Shown piece after piece: positions 1 through 7,871 of a stretch of DNA of 64,000 nucleotides. Every line of letters begins with the position of its first letter. Positions within the stretch are counted from its first letter, which is position 1. The notes under the pieces are model-generated. The model was not told the origin of the DNA, did no database searches, and saw only the letters and a list, made by a program, of their open reading frames with translations. The translations under genes were made by a program, and so were the position numbers. Source of the stretch: Staphylococcus kloosii (GTDB lineage Bacteria; Bacillota; Bacilli; Staphylococcales; Staphylococcaceae); assembly GCF_003019255.1 (NCBI RefSeq), contig NZ_CP027846.1, positions 2,542,001 through 2,606,000 on the forward strand. The letters run 5' to 3'.

Positions 1-1272
1 TGGGTCGACAGCTAATGACATAACCGTTATAAATAATGCCGTACCTAGAGCACCTGCCATTTGTCTAAAAGTATTGTTCATCGCCGTACCATGCGAAATT
101 AAGTGTTGCGGTAATTGGTTAATCGCTAACGTCGTCATAGGCATCATAACCATCGCAATTGAAATCATTCTAATCGTATTCATTATAGTTAGATATGTGA
201 TACTTGTATGCGACGTCAAGAACGTAAATGGCAACGTCGATAAGGCTAGCAATAATAAACCGCCACGAGCCAACCATTTACCACCAAATTTATCGAATAA
301 ATATCCGGTAATCGGGTTAAAGAGACCCATAACAATTGCACCTGGTAATAATACTAAACCAGATTGTAATGGCGTTAAATGCAACATGTTTTGCATATAT
401 AACGGTAATATAATGTTAGTCGCAATCATAACCGCAAATACAAACATCCCTAGCACAGTACCTATTGTATAAATGTTATATGAAAATACTCTAAACTCGA
501 GCATAGGCTCTTTTAGATTTAATTGACGTTTAATAAATATGACTAATGCAATAATACCAACGATTAGAGAAACAATAACGTGCCAGCTCGTAAATCCAGC
601 TTGACTCACCGTACTAAAGCCATATAATATACCACCAAAACCAATCGTAGATAATACGACAGATAGTTTATCAAGTTTAGGATACGTTAATTCTGTAACG
701 TTTTTCAATAAAATATATGCAGTAATAATATTAATGACTGCGATTGGCAGGATAACGTAGAAGACACTTCTCCATGTGAAGTATTCGACTAAAATTCCTG
801 ATAACGTTGGCCCGATTGCTGGAGCAAATGCAATCACTAAACCAAATAGTCCCATTGCAGTACCACGTTTTCCTTCAGGGAAAAGTAAAAATAATATTGT
901 TTGCATAAGTGGCATCATAATACCCGCACCAGCGGCTTGAAGAATTCTACCTATTAATAATGTGAAGAAATCTGGTCCAAAGGCACAAATCAAAGTACCA
1001 ACAGTAAAGACGCCCATTGCAGATAGGAATAATTGACGAGATGTAAAACGTTCAATTAAAAATGCGGTAACTGGAATCATAATACCATTGACTAGCATAA
1101 AGATTGATTGCAACCATTGAACGGTACTATTGTCCAGATGTAAATCTTTCATTATAGGTGGTAACGCCGTTCCTAATAAAGTTTGGTTTAATATTGTTAT
1201 AAATGCCCCTGATAATAAGACAATAAATAACGGTATATTTTTCTTTAAATCAAACTTTTCTGTTTCAGACAA
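1..1272 (-). CDS. DHA2-family MFS multidrug efflux transporter, LmrS/LmrB-like (partial, C-terminus off the left edge)
   Basis: About 424 codons are visible. The gene starts at a TTG (1270-1272) preceded by GGAAGGG at a good distance. The protein opens with SETEKFDLKKNIPLF and then TM1 containing ILNQTLLGTALPPI, which closely resembles the N-terminus of staphylococcal LmrS. Motif C-like APAIGPTLSG and many hydrophobic helices follow, consistent with a 14-helix drug:H+ antiporter in the cytoplasmic membrane. The end of the gene lies beyond position 1. No regulator gene of its own is visible on this side. Substrate is unknown; drug export is inferred from family. Confidence 0.85.
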   Translation of the reverse strand, partial: MSETEKFDLKKNIPLFIVLLSGAFITILNQTLLGTALPPIMKDLHLDNSTVQWLQSIFMLVNGIMIPVTAFLIERFTSRQLFLSAMGVFTVGTLICAFGPDFFTLLIGRILQAAGAGIMMPLMQTILFLLFPEGKRGTAMGLFGLVIAFAPAIGPTLSGILVEYFTWRSVFYVILPIAVINIITAYILLKNVTELTYPKLDKLSVVLSTIGFGGILYGFSTVSQAGFTSWHVIVSLIVGIIALVIFIKRQLNLKEPMLEFRVFSYNIYTIGTVLGMFVFAVMIATNIILPLYMQNMLHLTPLQSGLVLLPGAIVMGLFNPITGYLFDKFGGKWLARGGLLLLALSTLPFTFLTSHTSITYLTIMNTIRMISIAMVMMPMTTLAINQLPQHLISHGTAMNNTFRQMAGALGTALFITVMSLAVDP

Positions 1273-1600
1273 AGTAATCCCTTCCTTCAATAAGTTTAAA
1301 TATTTATTTGTAAAAACTTAAAATTTCATGTGTAAATAAATAAGACCGTTCATCTTACTTCATATAAAGTAATCCGCACGATCCATTATCAATACACGCA
1401 TTCGAATGCATTCATCTTTAGTTACAATTGTTATAATTTAACACTTATACCATCGCAAGTCCACTTAGTTGCTTGCTATTGTTATAAAAGTATAATTTTC
1501 AGAAATTCAATTAAATCTAAATCTCCAATTATTGAGCTAGGTTGACAATTGTATAATTACTTGCTATAAAAAGTATATTATTACAATTGGAGATGATGAT
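1273..1600. promoter_or_regulatory. Divergent promoter region between the efflux pump and the FusB-type gene
   Basis: No gene seen in this 328-base stretch. On the plus strand there is a near-consensus promoter: TTGACA at 1542-1547, 17-base spacer, TATAAA at 1565-1570, placing the transcript start near 1577 just ahead of the leader peptide. ACAATTGT-type motifs recur (1424-1431 and 1546-1553), which could be operator half-sites, but this is only a visual repeat. The minus-strand promoter for the pump must lie left of about 1500; no clear hexamer pair was assigned. Confidence 0.6.
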
Positions 1601-1642
1601 ATGTTGCACATAAATGCTACATCTTTAATACAAAGCAACTAA
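1601..1642 (+). CDS. Leader peptide (13 codons) of the FusB-type gene
   Basis: ATG at 1601 follows a strong ribosome binding site (GGAGATG, 1589-1595) and encodes MLHINATSLIQSN, ending at TAA 1640-1642. It lies within the mRNA expected from the 1542-1570 promoter and overlaps the first segment of an attenuator hairpin set. Leader peptides of this kind control staphylococcal fusB-family and erm/cat genes by ribosome stalling. Function here is inferred from position, its own binding site and the downstream structures. Confidence 0.7.
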   Translation: MLHINATSLIQSN

Positions 1643-1718
1643 ATAAATGCTTTGTTAATCATTCCTCTATTCACAAAGCATTTAAATAACTTACAATAAA
1701 TTCGTTTTGTGAAAGGAA
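1631..1718 (+). promoter_or_regulatory. Translational attenuator controlling the FusB-type gene
   Basis: Four segments can pair alternatively. Segment 1 CAAAGCA (1631-1637, inside the leader ORF) pairs with TGCTTTG (1648-1654). The larger segment 2 AAATGCTTTGT (1645-1655) pairs perfectly with ACAAAGCATTT (1673-1683). The stretch 1662-1677 pairs with 1706-1718 (13 pairs, one 3-base bulge), which includes the AAAGGAA ribosome binding site of the main gene. So 1:2 with 3:binding-site is the closed state; a ribosome stalled on the leader would free segment 2 to capture segment 3 and open the binding site. Confidence 0.75.
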
Positions 1719-1725
1719 GAACAAC

Positions 1726-2370
1726 ATGGAAACTAAAATATATCCATATCAATTTAACTATATAAAAAACAATGTAGCACGTTTGTTAAACGTCTATAAT
1801 TCTGTGAATGACCAACGTACTGTTGCCGCTATCCAACAAACGACAAAGGAAGATATTTTACAATCTTTCCCTAATGGTGACGAGACAATAACACAAGCCG
1901 TTGAGAGCTTAATGAACGTTCAGTTATCTAGCCTACAAGCCGAAAAAATATTAGATACTTTCAGTACTTACGTTACACCGTTTAAACACCCTAGTAATAA
2001 GCAAGTAGAAAAAGTGTTTAAAAAGGTTAAGAAATTAAAGACACCATTGATTAGTGATGAAGTATTAAAGGAAAGTACTTATGTAGGATGGAATGAAATA
2101 TCTTCAGGACGCAAATATATTATTTATTATGACGAACATGATAAATTAACTGGATTTTATGGCGATATTTCAAATCAAACAGTAAAAGGTTTTTGTTCGA
2201 TTTGTAACAAAGAATCTAATGTCGCATTATTTATGCGCAAAACACATTCATCAAGTGATGGACGCTATACTAAAAAAGGCGATTACATTTGTTTCGATAG
2301 CACACGTTGTAATCGTCAAATTACAGATTTGACTCATTTTTATAAGTTTTTAGACAAAATTAAATCTTAA
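1726..2370 (+). CDS. FusB/FusD/FusF-family fusidic acid resistance protein (EF-G-binding, ribosome release)
   Basis: The 214-aa protein has the usual length of the family. It shares with FusB the stretches around FKKVKKLK (residues 98-105), YVGWNE, RKYIIYYDE and GFCSICNKESNV. Four cysteines (C157, C160, C189, C195) form the family's zinc finger, which contacts EF-G. Known members bind EF-G stalled on the ribosome by fusidic acid and speed its release; the protein is cytosolic. It is chromosomal here, as in S. saprophyticus (fusD) and S. cohnii (fusF); which allele this is cannot be told without alignment. The start codon follows AAAGGAAG, which the attenuator hairpin can hide. Confidence 0.93.
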   Translation: METKIYPYQFNYIKNNVARLLNVYNSVNDQRTVAAIQQTTKEDILQSFPNGDETITQAVESLMNVQLSSLQAEKILDTFSTYVTPFKHPSNKQVEKVFKKVKKLKTPLISDEVLKESTYVGWNEISSGRKYIIYYDEHDKLTGFYGDISNQTVKGFCSICNKESNVALFMRKTHSSSDGRYTKKGDYICFDSTRCNRQITDLTHFYKFLDKIKS

Positions 2371-2384
2371 TAACACGTAACAAT

Positions 2385-2429
2385 AAAAACACCTAACTAC
2401 AAACTAATACTGTTGTAGTAGGTGTTTTT
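2385..2429. terminator. Bidirectional terminator between the FusB-type and LysR genes
   Basis: AAAAACACCTAACTACAA (2385-2402) is nearly complementary to TTGTAGTAGGTGTTTTT (2413-2429), giving a hairpin flanked by A and T runs. It serves two convergent genes. Confidence 0.85.
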
Positions 2430-2438
2430 GTTATTTAT

Positions 2439-3329
2439 CTAACTTCGCAAATATGAGATGAATTTATTAATTGCTGCATTGTTATTATCTGGTCCTTTAG
2501 TAATTGCCGTAAAATAAATATAATAATCAAATGGCTTCCCTATTGGCACAGTTTCAATAGAACCATTCATAATAAATGGATCATCCTCAATAATCAGATT
2601 AGAAACAATGCTAATCCCTAAGCCTTCCGATACTGTTCTAATTAATACACTTGGGTTATTCGTTCGAAATACTATTTTTAATGGTCCATTTTCATCCTCG
2701 AACGCCTTCAAATTATTTTGATAAAAGCTACGATCATATAATACAAATGGATATTGTTGAATCTCCTCTAAATTCACTTCTTCTTTAAGCGCTAACTTTG
2801 ATTTTTTCGGGACAATTAATTTAAATCCACTCGACTTATTTAAAGAATGTAATTGTAAGCCGTCATCAATAGATTCGTTATCTCTTATACCTATCAATCC
2901 TATATCTACTTCATTTTGTTGTACTAAACGTGCAATTTCATCTTTATCACTTTCAAAAATTTTCACATTAATATGCGGATAGTCTTTATTAAACTTAGAC
3001 AAGGCTTTTGGGACAACTTTGTTAAATAAGGTAGGAATTGTCGCTATAGTAAGAGAACCATTAATATGAGCCTTCATAGCATCTACTTCGTCTAATAAAT
3101 GATGTTGCGCTTCTAAAATTTCAATAATATATGGGATTAAATGTTTACCGTCTTGAGTAGGTAAAGTCCCCTTTCGCGACCTATTAAATAGTTTATAACC
3201 TAATTCTGTTTCTAAGTTAGCAATAGATTGGCTCATCGCAGATTGACTTATATGCATTGCTTCTGCCGCATAAATAATCGATTCAGTTTCATATATCTTT
3301 TTAACATAACTCAATTGTTCAAAATTCAT
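2439..3329 (-). CDS. LysR-family transcriptional regulator
   Basis: 296 aa, usual LysR length. The N-terminal winged helix-turn-helix is clear (AAEAMHISQSAMSQSIANLETELGYKLFNRS, residues about 20-50 when split), followed by a two-lobed periplasmic-binding-like effector domain (from about residue 88). The ATG is preceded by AAGGGTG. The gene is divergent from the MFS transporter at 3461 with a 131-base shared region, so it probably controls that transporter and itself. Effector unknown. Confidence 0.9.
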   Translation of the reverse strand: MNFEQLSYVKKIYETESIIYAAEAMHISQSAMSQSIANLETELGYKLFNRSRKGTLPTQDGKHLIPYIIEILEAQHHLLDEVDAMKAHINGSLTIATIPTLFNKVVPKALSKFNKDYPHINVKIFESDKDEIARLVQQNEVDIGLIGIRDNESIDDGLQLHSLNKSSGFKLIVPKKSKLALKEEVNLEEIQQYPFVLYDRSFYQNNLKAFEDENGPLKIVFRTNNPSVLIRTVSEGLGISIVSNLIIEDDPFIMNGSIETVPIGKPFDYYIYFTAITKGPDNNNAAINKFISYLRS

Positions 3330-3460
3330 AGCTTCACCCTTTTATATCAGTTTTACTTATATAAATATCAGAAATTCTAATTATACATTAATATATTTTA
3401 ACTATTATAATAGTTATTGGTTTAGAAAAACAATATAAAAATAAAGGACGGTCTTACACT

Positions 3461-4642
3461 ATGTACGATAAACTCTGGACTAAGGATTTTATCTTCATAA
3501 CTATAGTTAACTTTTTAATGTATCTTATTCATTACACATTAATAGTTACAATTACAGAATTTACTATAGATAAATATCATGCATCTGAGAGTATGGGCGG
3601 TCTTGCCGCAGGTATATTTATTATCGGTATGCTATTTGGGCGTCTCGTTTCTGGACGAATAATCGATAGTTTACAGCCTAAAAAAGTATTACTTGGTGGC
3701 ATTATATTTTCTATTATTACAGTAGCACTATATTTTGCTATTAATAGCATTGCTATATTAATGCTCGTACGTCTACTACATGGTTTAGCATTTGGTTTTG
3801 CTTCAACCGCCACTGGTACAATTTCTTCAAGAATAATACCAGAAGAGCGTAAAGGTGAAGGTATCGGCTATTATGCATTAAGTGTTACTACTGCTTCAGC
3901 GTTTGGACCATTTTTTGGTATACTAATCAACCAACATTTAGGTTTCCAATCTAATTTCTTAGTATGCTTAGTAGTTATTATTGTGGCATTTCTATTTGCT
4001 ATTATGATTAAAAAACTACCTCAAATTAATGTAAGTCAAGATATTGAGGATGCATCTAATAAAGGACTAAGTGCATATATTCAAAAAGAAGCATTGCCTA
4101 TATCAACAGTGATTATTTTAGTAGGTGTAGCATATTCTAGTATATTATCGTTCTTAACTGTTTATACCGCACATATTAATTTAGCAACGGCTTCAAGTTT
4201 CTTTTTCATCGTCTATGCGGTAAGTACATTTGTAACAAGACCATTTACCGGAAAAATTTATGATGAATATGGTGAAAATAAAATTATGTACCCTGTGCTT
4301 ATCAGCTTTATTGTCGGACTCGTATTGTTAGGTTTAACACACGGTAGTGTATTATTGCTTATTTCAGCAATATTTATTGGTATAGGGTATGGAACTATTA
4401 TTCCAAGTGCACAAGCAATTGCCATACAACAATCGCCAAAAGATAAAGTTGGCTTAGCAACTTCTACGTTCTATATGTTTACAGATTTTGGTGCCGGCAT
4501 TGGTCCATTCATATTAGGTATCCTTATCCCGTTTGTGGGCTATCGTTATCTATATATACTTATGGGCGTATTAGTAATTATCGCGCTTATAGGTTACTAC
4601 TTCTTACATGGTAAAACTGCTAAAAATAACCGTGAATATTAA
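3461..4642 (+). CDS. MFS transporter (DHA1-like, 12 TM), probable target of the divergent LysR regulator
   Basis: 393 aa with about twelve hydrophobic helices. MFS motif A appears between TM2 and TM3 as GRLVSGRIIDSLQPKK. TM5 has the GP-rich SAFGPFFGIL. It starts at ATG after AAAGGACG. It is a monocistronic unit ending at the hairpin at 4656. Family members export drugs or move small solutes; the substrate cannot be read from the sequence. Confidence 0.85.
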   Translation: MYDKLWTKDFIFITIVNFLMYLIHYTLIVTITEFTIDKYHASESMGGLAAGIFIIGMLFGRLVSGRIIDSLQPKKVLLGGIIFSIITVALYFAINSIAILMLVRLLHGLAFGFASTATGTISSRIIPEERKGEGIGYYALSVTTASAFGPFFGILINQHLGFQSNFLVCLVVIIVAFLFAIMIKKLPQINVSQDIEDASNKGLSAYIQKEALPISTVIILVGVAYSSILSFLTVYTAHINLATASSFFFIVYAVSTFVTRPFTGKIYDEYGENKIMYPVLISFIVGLVLLGLTHGSVLLLISAIFIGIGYGTIIPSAQAIAIQQSPKDKVGLATSTFYMFTDFGAGIGPFILGILIPFVGYRYLYILMGVLVIIALIGYYFLHGKTAKNNREY

Positions 4643-4655
4643 AAAATCACAAAGT

Positions 4656-4692
4656 AAAAGACCTTCGATATTAAGTGTATCGAAGGTCTTTT
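4656..4692. terminator. Bidirectional terminator
   Basis: A perfect 15-base stem AAAAGACCTTCGATA / TATCGAAGGTCTTTT with a 7-base loop, lying between convergent genes. Confidence 0.9.
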
Positions 4693-4696
4693 CATA

Positions 4697-5179
4697 TTAT
4701 TGTTCAAGATTTAACGCAGCCGCCACTTGTTGTTGTCTACCTTCAAAATCCATTTGCTGTTGATCTAGTGTTGCGCCACTTTCAATAAGTTGCGTGACAT
4801 TGTCAATTTGGAACTGCCATCCAGTAAAGTCTAACACGATGTGTGGAAACTCAAACGGCAAATATTCCGTAAACGTTAACCTTGTTTGATTATCTTGTTG
4901 CTGCAAATCAAACTTTACGTTACCAATATCCCATGTGAACCCGATAACCTTATCTTCAACAAAATCAGTTATCGTCATCGTTTGGTTTGCTGTTGCTTCA
5001 TCCATGACAAATTGCATTTTACCCTGAGGTTTACGCTCTTCAATCACTAACTGTGGAAACCATTGTTGTATGCCTTCCGTTGTACTTAAATAATGAAAAA
5101 CAGTTGCAACACGGTCATTGATTTGTGTAGTGATTGTTTGGCTTACGCCCTCGTTACTTTTATTATAACTGACTTCCAT
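4697..5179 (-). CDS. SRPBCC (START-like, AHSA1-type) domain protein
   Basis: 160 aa, a single SRPBCC fold. The N-terminal half shows VATVFHYLSTTEGIQQWFPQLV, split here as the typical 'domain-swapped' helix-loop, then ERKPQGKMQF, IGFTWD and LTFTEYLPF beta strands, as in activator-of-Hsp90-ATPase-1-like proteins. It is cytosolic and small and has no visible catalytic motif. Ligand and role are unknown. Starts at ATG after GAGGG. Confidence 0.8.
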   Translation of the reverse strand: MEVSYNKSNEGVSQTITTQINDRVATVFHYLSTTEGIQQWFPQLVIEERKPQGKMQFVMDEATANQTMTITDFVEDKVIGFTWDIGNVKFDLQQQDNQTRLTFTEYLPFEFPHIVLDFTGWQFQIDNVTQLIESGATLDQQQMDFEGRQQQVAAALNLEQ

Positions 5180-5215
5180 ATTTACGCCCTCGCTTAACGA
5201 TAAAAGTTATGAAAT

Positions 5216-6601
5216 TTAATCATTCGATAATTTATTCGCTAACGCCTCTTTAACAGATTGATTCTTCATTTTATAATACACCAAAATTAAGAAAATAAAC
5301 CATATTGGTGTTAATAGTACACCACTTCTTGTATCAGGTGTAACAGTTAAAATAATTAGTACGAAAATAAAGAATACTTGAACGAAATAAGCCATTAGCT
5401 TACCACCAGGTAATTTAAAGCTATTTTTCTTATGCTCTTCTGGTTGGTTCTTAGTGTATTTAACATAAGCATGCATGATAAACATCCAGTTAATAATTAA
5501 TAACACTGTTGATAATGACGTTACATAGAAAAAGACTTGCGTCGCATTAGGAATAAAATAATTTAATATAACAGTTACGCCTAATAATAAACATGTCACT
5601 AAAATGGCTACGAAAGGTACACCTTGTTTATTTTTTAATAACAATAATGTATGCACTTGTTTTTTATCTGCTAGTCCAAAAAGTATTCTACTATTAGCAA
5701 ATATACCACTGTTACAAGAAGACGATGCTGCAGTAAGCACTACGAAGTTAATTATGCCTCCTGCGAATGGGATACCAATTAAGGCAAATAAACTTACAAA
5801 TGGACTATCATCTGGACTAATATGATTCCAAGGAATAATAGACATAATAACTGCCAATGCACCAACATAGAATATAAGTATTCTGATTGGCACGTTATTA
5901 ATCGCTTTAGGAATTGTATTTTCTGGATTTTTAGTTTCACCAGCAGTAATACCTACGATTTCAATACCAGTGAATGAAAATACAACCATTTGGAATGACA
6001 TTAAAAATCCGGATGCGCCATGTGGGAAAATACCATCATGTTTATATATATTATCTAAGCCCGTATAACCATAATGTGTATGAAATGCAAAGACCATCAT
6101 AATAATACCCACTACGATTAAGGCAATAATTGTTACAACTTTTATAATTGAGAACCAAAATTCCAATTCACCAAAAACTTTCGTACTCGTTAAATTTAAA
6201 ATCATTAATATCAAAATACATGAGAGTGATGTTATCCAGTTTGGTATATCTGGCAACCAATACTCTACGTATTTAGCTACGGCTGTAATTTCAGCCATAC
6301 CTGAAGTAATCCAAGTTAACCAATAAGTCCATCCTGTTAGAAATCCAGCCAATGGCCCTGATTGATCGTGAGCAATATCTGCGAATGTTTTGTATTCGGT
6401 ATTTGCTACAAGCATCTCACCCATTGCTCTCATAAACATAAATAGTACAAAACCAACAATAATATACGTTAGTAAAATAGACGGACCGGTTAAACTAATC
6501 GATTGACCGGCACCTAAAAATAGACCTGTCCCTATTGCGCCACCAATGGCAATAAGCTGAATATGTCTATTACTTAACTCTCTGCTTAATTGATTGGACA
6601 T
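5216..6601 (-). CDS. Amino acid permease of the APC superfamily (AAT family)
   Basis: 461 aa from the chosen ATG at 6601, which has a GGGGA binding site; an in-frame TTG at 6643 lies further upstream but is poorly placed. TM1 contains the family signature IGGAIGTGLFLGAGQ and is followed by about eleven more helices; the GETKNPE motif sits after TM6. The family imports amino acids with protons. It is divergent from the hydrolase operon at 6915, so the two may share control of nitrogen-compound use. Substrate is not evident. Confidence 0.87.
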   Translation of the reverse strand: MSNQLSRELSNRHIQLIAIGGAIGTGLFLGAGQSISLTGPSILLTYIIVGFVLFMFMRAMGEMLVANTEYKTFADIAHDQSGPLAGFLTGWTYWLTWITSGMAEITAVAKYVEYWLPDIPNWITSLSCILILMILNLTSTKVFGELEFWFSIIKVVTIIALIVVGIIMMVFAFHTHYGYTGLDNIYKHDGIFPHGASGFLMSFQMVVFSFTGIEIVGITAGETKNPENTIPKAINNVPIRILIFYVGALAVIMSIIPWNHISPDDSPFVSLFALIGIPFAGGIINFVVLTAASSSCNSGIFANSRILFGLADKKQVHTLLLLKNKQGVPFVAILVTCLLLGVTVILNYFIPNATQVFFYVTSLSTVLLIINWMFIMHAYVKYTKNQPEEHKKNSFKLPGGKLMAYFVQVFFIFVLIILTVTPDTRSGVLLTPIWFIFLILVYYKMKNQSVKEALANKLSND

Positions 6602-6914
6602 AAATTTTCCCCATTTGTTTATGTATTTTAGCATTAGTTTCAAATATCATTAGTTCAAACCCCTTTTTCATGAACTAATTTTTATTTCATAAACATATCT
6701 GACTTAATGCTTGATTGTATGATATTCTTTTTCTCTACAAATTTCAATTGTTTATATAATCAATAATATTTTTGTTTGTTTAAACATTTTACTACATATT
6801 AATAAATAATTTACTTACAGATTTATTGAATATAGCAATCTATTTCGATATATATTTGAAAACAAAATTGATACTCTCTATAATTGTTAATTAATAAAGG
6901 GGGCATTATATTTT
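6602..6914. promoter_or_regulatory. Divergent promoter region (permease / hydrolase operon)
   Basis: No gene seen. On the plus strand TTGAAA (6856-6861), a 17-base spacer and TATAAT (6879-6884) form a strong promoter for the 6915 operon. A hairpin TTAGTTCA / TGAACTAA (6650-6678) lies in the permease leader or operator zone. The region is otherwise A/T-rich. Confidence 0.65.
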
Positions 6915-7856
6915 ATGAAAGATAATATTTATGGAAATACACCATGTTTTTTAGATAGTAAGAATTTATCAAAGTCACAAGATTTAGATACTGACGTTAT
7001 TGTGTATGGTGTGCCTTTTGAAGGTGAAAGTACTTGGGGTGACTATACAGGCGTTGAACTAGGACCTAAACAAATTCGTGTATGTTCTGCACGTTATAGT
7101 CAATATTTACCTGAGCTAAACCATATAGATGTAAGCGAACATTTATCTATGGGTGATGTTGGTGATGTTCCTTTCGTCGCGCATGATAACAAGCAAAGTT
7201 ATGAGAATATTGAGAATTTTGCATATAATTTATGGCAACAAGATAAATTTTTAGTGGGCTTTGGTGGTGAACATGGCGTTACCTACCCTATTCTCAAAGC
7301 ACTAACTAAAACAAATAAACGTGTAGGTATTATTCATTTAGATGCACATTATGATAATATGCCTGACTATGATGGTGAACTTTATGCACGTAATACACCA
7401 TTTATGCGCTTATATGAAACCGAGGGTATCAGAAATGAAAGCATTATACATACAGGTATTCATGGTCCACGTAATAAACCTGAAACTGGTAAATATGCTG
7501 AAGAAGCGGGTGCTATCACTTTAACAATTAACGACATTAGATCATCTACAAACTTAACACAATTAGCACGTGATATTTATGCACAAGCAAGTAAAGATGT
7601 AGATGTCGTCTATTTAACAATTTGTAGTGACGTTCTTGATTTTGCTTTTAATCCAGGTGGTCCAGTGGACGGCAATGGCGTTACATCTTACGAATTACTA
7701 ACATTAATACATGAATTTGGTAAATTAGGTCTTTGTGGAATGGATTATGTTGAGGTATATCCAATGCAAGACGCCAACCAAAATTCTGCTCATTTTGTCT
7801 CTACTGCTGTACTATACGTACTTGCAGGCCACGCGAAATACTTAGGCAAAGCCTAA
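6915..7856 (+). CDS. Arginase-family amidino/formimino hydrolase (ureohydrolase; formimidoylglutamase- or agmatinase-like)
   Basis: 313 aa with the binuclear-metal ureohydrolase fold. Visible ligands are H120 in GGEHG and D143, H145, D147 in LDAHYDN. The C-terminal pair, normally DxD, is C237-x-D239 (TICSDVLDFAF), the same substitution recalled in staphylococcal HutG (TICMDVID). The family hydrolyses C-N bonds of guanidino or formimino compounds with Mn or Ni. No other hut gene is near. The partner gene 15 bases on is an NRAMP-fold transporter. HutG, guanidinobutyrase, agmatinase and guanidine hydrolase are all possible; the exact substrate is open. Confidence 0.8.
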   Translation: MKDNIYGNTPCFLDSKNLSKSQDLDTDVIVYGVPFEGESTWGDYTGVELGPKQIRVCSARYSQYLPELNHIDVSEHLSMGDVGDVPFVAHDNKQSYENIENFAYNLWQQDKFLVGFGGEHGVTYPILKALTKTNKRVGIIHLDAHYDNMPDYDGELYARNTPFMRLYETEGIRNESIIHTGIHGPRNKPETGKYAEEAGAITLTINDIRSSTNLTQLARDIYAQASKDVDVVYLTICSDVLDFAFNPGGPVDGNGVTSYELLTLIHEFGKLGLCGMDYVEVYPMQDANQNSAHFVSTAVLYVLAGHAKYLGKA

Positions 7857-7871
7857 TAACACGGGGATGTG

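Noticed and set aside
6915..7856. Firm HutG (histidine degradation) assignment
   Set aside because: The C-x-D signature is HutG-like, but no hutH/U/I are nearby and the N-terminal half looks more like agmatinase or guanidino hydrolases, so the name is left open.
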